Positions 11,872 through 23,812 of a stretch of DNA of 64,000 nt are shown here, piece after piece (within the stretch, counting starts at the first letter, position 1; every line of letters starts with the position of its first letter). The translations under genes and the position numbers were made by a program. The stretch comes from Ignelater luminosus (lineage: Eukaryota; Arthropoda; Insecta; Coleoptera; Elateridae). The stretch is taken from NCBI GenBank assembly GCA_011009095.1, contig VTPC01008544.1:1-64000 (forward strand), written 5' to 3'. The notes beneath the pieces were generated by a model. It saw only the letters and a program-made list of their open reading frames with translations. It had not been told where the DNA came from and did not search any database.

Positions 11872-13122
11872 AAGGTTGAACACGCCAAAACCTGGGCACG
11901 AATAAGAAACTTACTAGTGCTAAGATAAGAGACATAGGTTGTTTTTTATTTTGACAAAACATATCTAGTAGCCATAGAAACAAAATGTGACAATTGATAT
12001 TTTTTGTTGTTCATTCGTTGTTAACATGGCAAGCCGTCAACTTCAGCTACGTGAAAATATCTTGCACGAAAACACTAAAAATCTTCTAATGAGTTATAAA
12101 GCACTAGCAAGAAAGTTAAATTATCCTCAATCAACTGCTTGTTCTGTTTTAAAAAAGTTTCGAGACCGTTTAACAGTGGAAAGGAAACCAGGAAGCGGAG
12201 GAAAACAAGGAGTGACGGACAAAAAGAAGGAATAACGCGTATTACAGCTTTTTGTATCCAATCCCAAGTTGTCATCGCGTGATGTGGCTAAAAAGATAAA
12301 AATGTTCCAATCATATGCACAAAAGGTTAGGAGTAGAGCTAGTTTAAAAAGTTATAAGGCCCAAATTGCACCTGATCGTAATGCTAAACAGAATTTAACT
12401 GCCAAAACATAGATCGAGGAAATTGCACACAAAATTTTTTAACAAGATATGAATGCATGGTGATGGATGACGAAACTTATATCAAAGCAAATTCCGGGTC
12501 ACGAGTTTTACACCAGCAAAAGTCGTAAAGAAGAAGATTGTAAACTTAAAAAAGGTCCAAGTATCCAAGAAAATACTTACTTTGGCAAGCTATTTGTAGC
12601 TGTGGAAAAAGAAGTCTGTCATTCATCACCACGGGAACAATAAACCAGGAAATTTACAAAACGGAATGCTTGCAAAAGCAGCTTCTGCCTTTTCTACGAG
12701 AGCATAAGTCATAACCATTGTTTTGGCCAGACTTAGCCAGTTGCCACTACGCTAAATCAGTGGAAGAGTTGTATGAGCAAATGGAGTTGTTATAGTTCCC
12801 AAAGACTGCAATCCTCCCAACAGTCCTGAACTTCGACCAATCGAAGGGTATTGGTCTATAATGAAATACATATTAAAAAAGAAAGGTGGAGAAGCAAATT
12901 CCGTGGCTGACCTACAGAAATCCTGGTCATGGGCTACAAAAAAAGTCAGCGATGAGGACGTGCAAACCCGAATAAGTCGTATACGACGTAAAGTACGTTC
13001 TGTGGCGTATGCTGGTAAAGACATCATAAATAAATAAAGTATCTCTTGTTTTTGTTCAAATAATAACTTCTTTTTTTATAAAATAAAATTTTAAGTGCCC
13101 ACGTTTTGGCGTATTCAACCTT
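11872..13122 (+). mobile_element. Complete but dead Tc1-like transposon (1251 bp)
   Basis: The 28-bp terminal inverted repeats (11872-11899 and 13095-13122) start AAGGTTGAA and match at 26 of 28 positions. They are flanked by the dinucleotide TA on both sides (11870-11871 and 13123-13124), the hallmark of the IS630/Tc1/mariner superfamily. A single transposase relic occupies the interior. The TIRs are better preserved than the coding part. Confidence 0.92.
12026..13037 (+). pseudogene. Tc1-like DDE transposase, frameshifted
   Basis: The start is ATG 12026 (MASRQLQLRENIL). An HTH segment follows (KALARKLNYPQSTACSVLKK), then the basic linker RKPGSGGKQG; the first frame ends at 12235. Later frames give ECMVMDDETYIKA (12451-12490; first catalytic Asp), FWPDLASCHYAKS (around 12720-12760; second Asp), then VPKDCNPPNSPELRPIEGYW (around 12798-12855) with the final Glu. 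The C-terminus runs WATKKVSDEDVQTRISRIRR to TAA at 13035-13037. Start and end are in different frames, and internal stops are present. The DDE layout and CNPPNSPELRPIE signature place it in the Tc1 branch; the relic at 2540-3175 shares these blocks. Confidence 0.85.
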
Positions 13123-14661
13123 TATATAAATACAAATGTATTACTCATAGTAGCAACAGTCCCTAACATACATATACCCAAAAATACTGAATATTATGAA
13201 ATCTACTGCAACGAACTAAAAGTAATTTATCCATATATTAGTAAATTATGTTATAAATGCTACAATGAAAACTTCAATCCGAGCTTTGGTCAAATATGTA
13301 CATATTATATAAGAAAGTGCTTTTGTTTATATTTATATATTTACAAGTAAAAGTAAAACTCATAAAAAATAAAGCAAATGTATGGGTTTTTCTTTAATTA
13401 TTAAGAGAAGAGCTTTAAAGTATTTATTTGAAACCTTTCACAGTTTGAGCTTTAGCCGTTATGAATTAAACCTCGTAATGTACATTTTTTTTAAACAGTT
13501 ATTAAATTATAACAGAAAATGTGACACGTAAATATGCAAATAAAATTAAAAGGCACCTGCAGTAAATTAACAAATTGTTTTTTAAATTGTAACTTCAACA
13601 AAGAAAAAACAATCTACGACTGTTGTTGAAAAGCATTCGAGTAATACCTGAGCTTTCTATTTACTCTCAAAGTCAGCCGCGCAATATTATGTATGAAAGC
13701 CGGAAAATCTAATTAAAAGCGGCATTTTACTTGGCCGTAGTAGGAAAACGTAATAATTAAACAAAGCTTTTCCAGTTTTAAATGAGTTTATTAAATTAGA
13801 ATTAGTGCGTAATGTTGTTTCACCATGAAACGATCAAATTCAAAGCGAAACTCTAAAACTGTTAGGTGGTCCTAATCCTCAGGACTCTGATTACTAATTT
13901 AATTAATCCCTTGCTGTAATATATCTTAGAATTATTCGCAGTTGGCAGTATAATAAGTACATCCAGTTATAGCAGTCCATCTAATTTGGTTCTATATTAC
14001 ACTGGCCTGTGAGATGCTATCTAGAACACGAACATCAAATTAAGGGTAGCATCTTCATCACTCGTTTTATCTCACTTTTAACCATTATATTACTTTATCT
14101 TTATGATTAAAATGCTACAGCAATGTGGAATGTCCTTGTTATCATTGCGACCATTTTTGCGAAACATAAATTAAAAAGATAGCAGACGCAAGTTTTATAA
14201 AGTAATTAGAGTTAGAATAGATACAATACGTTCACACGATTCAACGGAAATCACGTGAGGATTTCAAATGCTCGTGTTCAACCTGGTGCTTCTGCTTTTA
14301 TAAGTTATAACATGCCGGCCCTGATAGCATAGAAATTCGTTTAATGCTTTTATTTCACATTCGGTGTATTGATTACACATCAAATCGTGTAATATAGAAG
14401 GTGTTATTAAAGGCAGTAGTTTATAGCTTATTGAGAGAGAAAAATTGAGCGAAATATGACTTTCATATCGCTCTCATAAATCTCGGAATGCTTTTTAATT
14501 TGAAAACTGCGTAGATTCAATTAAAAATAAATTTCAAAAATTGAGAATATAAAATACCAGCTCAGCAATATTAGACTGTTTTATAGATGGTAAAAAAAAA
14601 GAAAATGTTTCACAAAATAAAACTTTAATTCTCAAAGAATAAATTAATATTTGATTTGCAG
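13123..14661. other. AT-rich DNA without a recognised gene
   Basis: Nothing beyond AT-rich sequence. If 14662-14726 is a real terminal exon on the plus strand, this stretch would be its upstream intron. Confidence 0.4.
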
Positions 14662-14726
14662 AGGTGTTCACTGGGACATTTTCTGGTGGACTAGTAGGTT
14701 TAGCCTTATTTGTTCTAATAATTTAA
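14662..14726 (+). CDS. Possible terminal host exon encoding a hydrophobic tail
   Basis: A splice acceptor-like TTTGATTTGCAG ends at 14661. In the phase where two bases (AG) complete a codon from a previous exon, the frame reads VFTGTFSGGLVGLALFVLII and stops at TAA 14724-14726. A small-residue stretch turning into a long aliphatic run at the very C-terminus looks like a transmembrane anchor or GPI-attachment signal. An ATTAAA polyadenylation-type hexamer lies around 14877. No upstream exon is recognised in the window. Short hydrophobic frames can arise by chance in T-rich DNA, so this is a candidate only. Confidence 0.3.
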
Positions 14727-15064
14727 ATTACGATTTATTTGTGCTGACCTCTAATCACTCGTGCTCACCCCACCAGTGTGCCTCGCATTTACTATTAGCT
14801 ACAATTTCCATGTATTATTGTTGTAATAATTAGACGTCAAGAACAAACACAGAGTAGTGTATTGCATCCAATACACATTAAAAGATTCTGATGTATCGTA
14901 TAAGTTATGAATGCTTGTTACTTCATTAAACAGATAATGAATTGCCGCGCATATTTTAGTAAAACTCAGAAAGCTCAAATATTCTTTTTGTTGGAATTAT
15001 ACTAAATGTAAATAATTAACTAATTGTAAGTAATTAAATAATTATTCAGTAAAATGTAACATAT
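14727..15064. other. AT-rich spacer
   Basis: No gene recognised. It could be 3' UTR if the exon just upstream is real. Confidence 0.3.
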
Positions 15065-15380
15065 TGTAACGAGTCATTCCTCGAACCTACTAGAGAAGTG
15101 TCGAACAGTCTCGACGTTACTGGTCGAATATGCCGGAGAGATCTCGCACTGTCTAGAGTTTCCGACCGTCGAATGTGCGAGAAAAGGCGCGATCCTTCTA
15201 GACTCATCGAGAGGAACGAGAAAACGTATGTAAGCGGTAGCATGAATAGAGTGATAAATAAATTATTCTGTATATAAATAAATAAATAATTTAGTGTAAA
15301 TAAATAATAGTAATAAATTGTAATAAACTAAGTAAAAATAAATATTAAAAATAAATAAACGTTTTGTTAAAAACTTTACA
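15065..15380. mobile_element. Possible solo LTR
   Basis: A sharply GC-richer block (15065-15240, dense in TCGA and CTCGC motifs) grades into an A/T tail. The unit begins TGTAACGAGTC and ends AACTTTACA, that is TG...CA, and is flanked by ATAT on both sides (15061-15064 and 15381-15384). Inside are TATATAAAT (around 15272) and several AATAAA hexamers. These are LTR-like traits, and no adjoining gag or pol is seen, so a solo LTR is the best reading. A 4-bp AT-only duplication could be coincidence. Confidence 0.4.
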
Positions 15381-15725
15381 ATATTTAACATACTTACTCA
15401 AGGTATAAGTTGGAAACTTGATTAATATCCGTTTTGAACGTTCATTAGGTTTTCTGCCAATTGAAAGAGTTGTGATCTATGCAGAAAGCAGATATTGACA
15501 GTGAAACCTTTAAATATTATATTAGTTTGGTTCTATCGGCAAAAGTATATCAATAAAAAAATAATTTAAAGTATTTAAGAAAATAAAGTTCAAACAACTT
15601 CCGTTAAAACCGGAAGCGACTTTGAGCTTTCCACTCAATCGAAAAATGCCAAATACGTACAATATTCCAAGTATTAGAACTCCATTTCAAAGTATAAGCA
15701 AATAGCAAAATATTCCCACTTAACA

Positions 15726-15959
15726 TTTTATTATACCTGACACATTCCTTCTTAGGTGACAGTATTTTTCTGAGACATTCCAAAAACCAGACATTTCCGA
15801 GTTTTGGTAACTTTCATTTGAAACATTTAGATAGTTTTCATTAAATATCTCATTTAAATGTTTCAAGTGAAAGGTATCTGATGGCAGACATGTTTGATTT
15901 GTGGGGTGTCTCAAGAACAAAACAGTCATCTAAGAAGGAATGTGTCAGATATAATAAAA
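15726..15959. repeat. 234-bp foldback MITE
   Basis: The first ~105 bp and the reverse complement of the last ~105 bp align at about 75% by eye. The shared outer part is TTATTATA(C/T)CTGACACATT followed by CCTTCTTAG, and the inner part shares TTTGAAACATTT or close variants. The loop is 20-30 bp. TA lies at both outer ends (TTT-TA and TA-AAA), consistent with a Tc1/mariner-type MITE. A transcript would form a long imperfect hairpin. Confidence 0.75.
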
Positions 15960-17657
15960 TTGGTATTAAAAGTATAAAAGTGGATGTTCACTTCTCATTG
16001 ATACCCTAACGTATTGCCAAACCCAAATTATTAGGTATCAATAACACAAGACTGATACACTAGTGGGCGTATCATACCTTATTACCCTCTCCTAGTCTCA
16101 TCACTAGAAAGACTAAACAAATGCAAAATATAATTTTTCTCGAAAAGGGTACAAACGCTTCAATAAGAATCTATTTAGGCAACGGGGAAAAATAATTTCA
16201 ATATTGTTAAACTCAGAAAGCAACGCCATTCTATCAGAGTCACGAAATGACCATAGATGGATTTCTGCGTTTTATTAAAATGCATAAGAGACATTATCCT
16301 AAAAGAAATATTTTAAATTTGTTGATTCTACTCTGAAAACCCTCCAAGCAGAATACTTTAAGAAATTAAAAAACTGAACAAACCAAGTGCTCAATTTTGC
16401 TCTAAACAAAACTTACAAAGTATCTAAGTAGTTATAGAAAATGTTGAAAGTGTCATTATTTCAGTGGAAAACTTAAACGATCAGTCTAGCAAGGAAACTT
16501 GCTTGAGTTATCTGCAAAAGATTTTCACAAAATAAGAAACTTTGTCTAGAACACGTCGGGTTAACAAAAAGAACACAATTTCACGCTTTCAAGGCACCAT
16601 CAGTTGTCTTGAAGAAAACTTATAGGTATACTCATGTGATAACTGTACCTATTAGAATGCTAAAAATAATGTTTAATGTTGAAAGGTAAGTAGGACAATT
16701 CGTTTCGGGCACTGTAATTTGTGGAAGGGATGTAGGAAAACTTAAAAGATTTCCGGCAGAACATTTACGTATCAACAACTTTGAAGTGTGTTTTGTATCC
16801 TAACAAAGGGAGTGCTGGAAAACTTGAAAACTACTCTTGAAACTCTGTAAGTGAAATGGCACAATGTATGTAGGCCAAAAGATGTTGCAATTATACGTAT
16901 GCCCATAATAACAGGAGTATAATCTTTTTACTATAATAATTTTCTAAGCAATATTTTAGTACCGACGCGTCACACTTTGTACGCGCACTGCCTAACTAAA
17001 GTTTCACAGTTGGCGTGAAAACAAAATTCTAGATTCCTCTACGACCAGTAATAATCTTTTACTGCGCCTTCAGCGTATAGTAAATAGATTAAGGTTTCCG
17101 CTGACCTAGTAGAAAAAGTTGCTTTCATTTGTCTTGGATCATTCTCTGTTAAAGACAACGATCAATCAGAGTACTTACTGTGAGTTAAATTGAAATTAAA
17201 TTTTCATAGTTGCAAACATTGTGCAGATAACGCTTTTGTATATCTGATTTTTTGAATAAAACACAAAATTGTTACTATTAGTAACTTAACAATTTCAAAT
17301 TTAAATTTAGAAAATTTTTAATGATTAATAAAATAATTTAATTATTATAAAATATAATTTGAAGTTCTTTCTAATAGAATTTAACGATGGTATTCAATCT
17401 AATTAACTCAATATTAAAATTTTTCTAATTATTCATCCCACGTTGATTCTAAAGTTTTTAATCAAATAATTAATTTAAAAAGTGTAATTCTCTCTATAAA
17501 GTTCGCGTTTCCGTTACTTAATAATTCTTTACAAGCCACTTGTCTGCATACTACATTGATTAGAATTTTGACAAGTTTAGTCTTTCTCAGTTGTTAAATT
17601 GATTGATGAAGTACCAAAATTCAACTCATTATTTTGACATTGATTGAACTGTTGTAG
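15960..17657. other. AT-rich DNA without a recognised gene
   Basis: No coding or repeat structure recognised. Confidence 0.5.
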
Positions 17658-17730
17658 GCAATACTGTTGGAATCAGAGACATATTATTTCCAGCCATCAA
17701 ATTTCAAGCAAGGGCGAAAAGGACGAAAGG
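17658..17730 (+). CDS. Weak internal exon candidate
   Basis: The stretch lies between GTTGTAG and GTTAGT, a usable but imperfect acceptor and donor pair, and is less AT-rich than its surroundings. All three frames are open; one reads LLESETYYFQPSNFKQGRKG, ending in a basic KGR run. The polypyrimidine tract is weak and the donor has T instead of a purine at position +3. I assign no family. Confidence 0.15.
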
Positions 17731-19119
17731 GTTAGTCGTGGTTTCCTGCTGCTTGATTTTAATACTGCAAGTGCTGTGTTTGGAATTTTAATTATCCGTT
17801 AACACATCTGCGACTTGAAAATATCCATTTATCTACATCACTAAAGTTGCTTATTGATTTTTTCCAGAGTCTGTATTTTTCCGTAATAATACGTTCATTT
17901 TTGTATTTTTCCAGCTGCTGTAATTAATGGAATGGTATTAAACTCTAATGGAGAAATGTAACTTTGCAGCAGCTGAAATGTATTCTCTGCAAGTTATACG
18001 TGTATTGCTAAAAAGTTTTGCCAAGTAAAGTTTATTATAGAAACAGAATCTAAACTCTTACTCCGAATGGGTAAATATGTTATATTGTAATTGGGATTAT
18101 AGAGTTAATATAACAAAATAGAAACTCAAATGAGATTTGGTTTTTTTTATCTACTAACTCAATTTCTAGTTCCGGAACTTCTCGCTTTAACTTTATATAC
18201 GCCGTTTTCACTAAATAATCTAATAATATCGAAAGAAATTTGTTGCTCCCCGAGTTACACTGAAATAAATCTTAATTTAGGCACTTTGATTTGAAAAAAT
18301 ATTGCTTAGATATTTTTACATTTATTTAACCTAGACGTCACATAATTTATTTATCTTATTCCTTCCTTTGTAACCTGAGGAAAATTCCTATTTAGAAAAC
18401 ATGTAGTACTGCCGCGCCGCCGTAATAGTTGTTTTAGAAATAGAATTCTGTAATGATGAGTTTGTAAATCATTTTACAATAAATTTAAACGACATCAACG
18501 TATTAAATCTCGTTATTACTAGATATACATTTTAGATGTATCTCGGTTATTATTAGAGCTAGAGCAATGGAGTTTATACCTACTGTACTAATTCTTCAAG
18601 CCAAATTCATTGGTAAAAATGTTACAAGCAAAAAATCAAAATTCTTTATTGCTATTTAAATAATAGAATCAGTTGACATGAATTTATGTATATATCTAGA
18701 ATTTCTGATATAATATTCGTCATTTTATATCAAACTAACTTTTTAAAAACTACTCTGCAAACTTACTCTTATTAGGTATGTTACAAATAAGGGTACATGC
18801 ATACTGAAGAGCTTTAAGTGGCTGCACTAACTTGTAGGGAAAAACATGAAACTCATATTAAACAGTGAACAACTATAACCTACTCCACTACAACGTTGCA
18901 GCGGTCCTAATTAATTTCATTACAAGTACAGCTCATGTTACATATTAAGTTGTAATTGTTTTACAAATTTATTGAAACATCAGTTGTTAATACGTCGTAT
19001 ATACCTGTTTACTAGATCTTTATAACAACGATAGTTAAAACTTAAAACTTTAACTGGTGAAAAGATTTTAAATAAGCACCGGTTTAAGATAGTTTCCATG
19101 TAGCATGATTGTTAAGAAT
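17731..19119. other. AT-rich DNA without a recognised gene
   Basis: Nothing recognised. Confidence 0.5.
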
Positions 19120-21162
19120 GTGCTAAATATTGCGCATGTTTGTAAAAGAAAGTTTTTGGTGAAGTTTTGATTTTTGGCACTATATGGTATTTTGAGTCCC
19201 TAAACACGAATCAGAAGTTTCTCAACAAGAATTTTCTCGAGAAAGGTTTTTTCCCAAAAAAGTGTAAAAACGGACTTTTTTCGGTTTTTTAAAAATAACT
19301 CCCAAACTATGCATTTTACGTGAGAGTCAACTGTATATAAAACTAAAGAGGATAAGATTTCCTACATTTTATGTATTTGAGGCTTTTTCCCCAATTAATT
19401 GTTTATCCGCGAGATCGGGCGTCAAAAGCCAAAACTCCCAATAACGTGAATTACGACACTATACGTAGATTTAGATTTAGAAACAGCTGTGTTAGAGCTG
19501 TACCTGAAGGCTGCCTTCTTGTAGTAAATGAGCTGAGCATAGGCGTAGCCATACAGTGAAATGAGGAAATGTTCCCCGGCAGCAGCTAGTGTGAAAACTT
19601 TTATAACGTTAGCAACATTCGGATTATTGACAAGTGTATTGAGGAATTTAATTTTCCCTTGTTTGAACATTACTGACGTTGTATCGCAACCGCTCATTGC
19701 GTGCAGGAAGAGGACGTTTTTTGCTACCAGTGAACTCACAGTATCAAGAGGTGTATAGTAGCTAGAGGAACGTTCTCCTTCCTAGGTTTAAAAAAAAATA
19801 CGTTGTCAACCTTGCAGAGACCTATTAAGATAACCAAGAGGTCTACATTCTCCCCAACTACAATTACTGTCTCTCTTTGATGTAATCAAGGGCAAAGCGG
19901 TGTTCACAATCAAAGTGTCTGCGCCTTCTGTCGGCTACTTCCATTCCATTTCTGCTAATGAGAGCTTTGTAGTAAGCATAAATATTAAACGGCCCTTGTT
20001 TTTTGAATTAGCGAAGAACTTTATTTGGACGTCGTTGGTATCATTGTGTCGTCAAACAGTATGTCAGCTGAAGCATGCTTCCTTGTTCTTCTCATACGCC
20101 CGGCAGTCTTTGTACCACCTTGTGCGTCATCAAAGACAATTACTGCCCGTGGATAATATTTTGACTGGACGTACTGAACATGTCTGTCGCATATTGAAGA
20201 AAATGATTGATTCGTAGGCCAAACAACCCTATGCAATTGAAAACCACCGTCGATGAGATATTAAACTTGGCCACTGACCTGCTTGTTTGTTTGGGGTTTG
20301 TATGTTTTGTAAAGCATTGAATTTGGTTCCTTTTCTTAATAAAATCAAAAACCATTCAAGATCTTGATCTGAATGCTTAGCAACGGAAATTCGTTAGAAC
20401 AAAGTTGTGGGATTAATAGGAATCAAGTCGTATAGCACTGGTAATGACAGCAAGAGGTTGTACTCTGTCGCTTCGTTTGAATTTGATTGTTCCAAAGTCA
20501 TCACCAACAATTCTGTTGATACCCTTAATGCCCAATTCCCAAGCCTTATGGCAGTTGATTCGTCCGTCAGCCACAAAACCAGTGCTGATTGAGTATAAAT
20601 TTGTGTTTTGAGGGAAACGGAGATGCTGCAGTAACCATGCATACATCTTGGTCCTATCCATGTTGTCCCGTACAACTCTTGCGTCCTTCTGGCCTACATG
20701 CTGTTCTGAAATGTGAAATGAAACACCACAGTAATTCTGGATCTCTTTAGAAACATGCTGCACAGAGATCATTCCCATTGTTTCTTACTACTGTCTGTAA
20801 ATAAAGTATTTAGTAGCATCCAGACATTTTTTCCTGATTGATTCTACGCGCGCTAGCAGCGAAATAGTTTACCTCAGATACATAAAATATAGTCAGTTAC
20901 ATCACCTTTAATATAATACATGGTCGGCATTTGCGTAAAAGAGATAGTTTTTGTGTTAAATCTACGTACAGTGCCGTAATTCCCGGTATTGGTAGATTTG
21001 GTTTTTGACATTCATATTCGTGGCGCTCTCATGGATAGACTTATTTCTCGAGAAAATTCTTATTGACAAATTTTTTATTCGTGTTCATCGACCCAAACTA
21101 CCATATAATATCAAAAATCAAAACTCAACCGACACTTTCTTTTATTTGGCCTTTTTGAGCAC
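19120..21162 (-). mobile_element. Long-TIR element encoding an SGCDTTS-type protein
   Basis: The arm 19120-19244 aligns with the reverse complement of 21044-21162. Exact shared blocks include AAAAGAAAG, AGTTTTGATTTTTG, TATATGGTA, AACACGAAT and AAGAATTTTCTCGAGAAA, with about 80% identity over the inner 100 bp by eye. Both outer ends show GTGCT, so the element is about 2.04 kb. The interior carries one decayed protein gene on the minus strand. No clear target duplication was found. The arms plus a single enclosed gene point to a DNA transposon. Confidence 0.75.
19422..20778 (-). pseudogene. SGCDTTS-family transposon protein, decayed
   Basis: Reading the minus strand from 20778, the first intact frame (20413-20778) contains HVGQKDARVVRDNMDRTK and FVADGRINCHKAWELG. 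The frame then shifts to SNEATEYNLLLSLPVLYDL (around 20420-20475) and next to QSFSSICDRHVQYVQSKYYP, AVIVFDDAQGGTKTAGRMRR and ASADILFDD (20030-20210). The last frame (19422-19739) gives VLFLHAMSGCDTTSVMFKQG and AAAGEHFL. From memory, this order is that of a large multi-copy protein family in arthropods and cnidarians. Conserved acids (VFDD, DILFD, GCD) are compatible with a metal-dependent nuclease core, but that is inference. At least four frame changes make it a pseudogene. The predicted DDTDV-type segment between ILFDD and GCDTTS is missing or unreadable. Confidence 0.7.
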
Positions 21163-22769
21163 CTAATGGCTGGACATATACCATCCCTCAGAAACACAGA
21201 TGTGCGTTTGTCAGTGAACTGAGGTACAATAACGTGCTCTATTTTCCTAATTAATAAATAAATACAGTCCACTAAATCGTAATAAATTGAGTGTCATTTA
21301 CAACCCCAACAATGAACGTAAATTTAAAAGAAACTATAGCAATAAAAAGAAGGTACTTTTTCGCTGTCAGTACCAGTTATCACTGAATAAATAAATGGGT
21401 TGCAGACAAGTAGAAGATTTATTAATAATAACAAAAAGTTGATATTTTATAAATATTATATAAGGAGGTATTGATAAATGGTTAGCTTACCAAAAAGCTT
21501 TAAAGTAACATAAGATCATCCCTCAAGTTTCCACGTTTATTATATCTTTCATACAATAATTGTAAGCCTAAAAATTCTTTTTCTTGCTCTGGCAACAAAT
21601 CTTCCACAGCAGCTATAACTATTTCACTAAAATTAACTACTTTCTTCTGAATAAGTAGTAATTGGATCAGACTAAATTCTGAAAATAAGGAGTGTACTTT
21701 AGCACTCCAAATACTAACTTTTTTGTAATTTGTAAGCTGGAGTATATTTTTGAAGAGCTTACCTCGACGTCTTTCGAAAACTGTACTTCTTAATTGGATT
21801 AATAAAGCGCAGTAGCATTCTTTGAGTTTTACCGTTTTCGTGCATAACTATCATTTTTATCAGTCTATGGTTTTGTTTTTTCTTGATAATTCACACCCGG
21901 GTTTCTCATCTTCTATAGCTACCTAATTTTTAGTAGTTTGGTCTTGTTTTAGGTCACTGAACTCAATTCTGTTAATCGAGTGTGATAACACCCTATATGA
22001 AAAAAAATCAGTGAAAATGAAGAGAACAATTGCTTGAAGAAACTTTTTTACTATTTTATCAAGAAAATGCTTTCCAGTTCTATTTCGCATTGGTTAATGT
22101 TTTTTGTTTTCTTTTACTATATCTAATAAAATGATTTATATCTTTTTTCCTGATATATGCCATGATGACTATAGAAAAAATAAAAATTCAGTTCGTATCA
22201 TTCCCCGTTTCTGTAATCTCAAACCTAATAGTTTTGATATTACGTGTACAATATACGTAAATCAGTAAAATTCCCTCATGTATTTGTAATGATTAAAACT
22301 TTTAAATCCACAACTAAATAAATCTTAAATTTACTAGCTTTTAATATAATAGGATTTATAGGTAATCAAGGGAATATTAGAACTACGACTTCACCACTTT
22401 CAAGGATAATCACAAATTCTATTTATTTAAATTTAAAATTTAAAAAAAATGGAAAACTTTTGGATATTACAAAGTCCTGTTATCCCGTCAAGTATTAGAA
22501 AAAACACACAAATATGTATAGAGAAAAACAACACACAAGAATTTTATATTCTCTAAGCCCAGCATTAAAACTTAAAATTATATTTTTGGTTCTTATTGGT
22601 AATAAAACCAAAACCAACTAACAATTAAAAACTTAAAAGTCTATTAATTTAACTTGATATTAATTTGTCAAAATCTTAAAATTACTTCGAAAAAATTAAA
22701 ACACAAAGGTTGCCTTGATATTAACCAAAATCTCACAATTGTATATGGTGTACGCTTTTTGTGAAATCC
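21163..22769. other. AT-rich DNA without a recognised gene
   Basis: Nothing recognised; long A/T runs and no open frames of interest. Confidence 0.5.
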
Positions 22770-23527
22770 GTCATTTTATGAAATGACAGCTTTTAACGCA
22801 ATTAAGATTGTTACATTATCTGCCATCATTATAACATGTAATGTCAAAAAATAACGTAGAAAACATAAAATGGACGAAATTTCATTATAAACCTGAACCT
22901 ACTTGGTCATAAATCAATCTGTCATTTTATAAAAAGCTGACTTTTGATACAGACTGACTGTGGATATACTTGTTTAATATCAAGAATTTTTTTTGTAACT
23001 TGTAGCAATAACAGTTCTAACATCAACACTTTTTACTTCAAACGCAGTAACTCATATGACCACAAATAATTTACTCTAAAAAAGTTACTCGCTCACGCAA
23101 CCTAGGATTACTTATCAGATTCCTAGTCCGGCTTTTAAGACTAGTTACCTCGATTAGGATCTTGGATGTCAGATAGCTTTAAAATAAATTGGGATATACA
23201 AACACAATGATAAACCACAGGTCTGCCAAATGATTCTAGCTTAAATGTCTAAGACCGATAAGTGCCATCAATGCAATGTTAAGCGTCAGAGGTGTTGTTT
23301 AAAATGAGACAAAATCTCAAAACCCAAGCAGACGTTGTGTTTACTAACAAACACAAAAGAAAAACATACAATCTAACTTTGTCAATAAATTTTATTGCAA
23401 GTTTAGAATAAAACAAAAAAAACCAGACAACTAGAACAAGTGGTAAATAACCTTTTAAATTTTATGTTATCTTCAATCAATAATTGAAATGACGTCACTT
23501 TGATGCAATAAACTAACAAATAAATAT

Positions 23528-23812
23528 GTTAATAAACAGTAAAAGTCAATATTATTTTCTAGTTTGTCAGAGCAAGTAAATATTACCAATATCAAAATAA
23601 TTTAATAATAGACCAGTGAATATCCACCGTATCAAATTTCAACTGCACTTGATTAATAAACAAGTGAACATCAACAACAGCAAACTAATTTATCAATAAA
23701 CAAATGAATATCCACAATATTGAATATATTTAGTTATTCAACGAGTGGATGTCAGCAATAACAACCTGATTTATTAGTAAACCAATAAATGTCACAATAT
23801 CGAAGTGTAACA
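23528..23812. repeat. Degenerate ~40-bp minisatellite, about 7 units
   Basis: Units begin near 23528, 23567, 23607, 23651, 23691, 23731 and 23771. The consensus is about TTAATAAACAAGTGAATATC followed by CACAATATC and an A/T spacer. Units diverge by 25-40%, so it is an old tandem array. It lies inside the palindrome-capped TIR pair. Confidence 0.65.

Noticed and set aside
20407-20592. Plus-strand frames across 19.4-20.6 kb
   Set aside because: Shadows of the minus-strand SGCDTTS gene relic.
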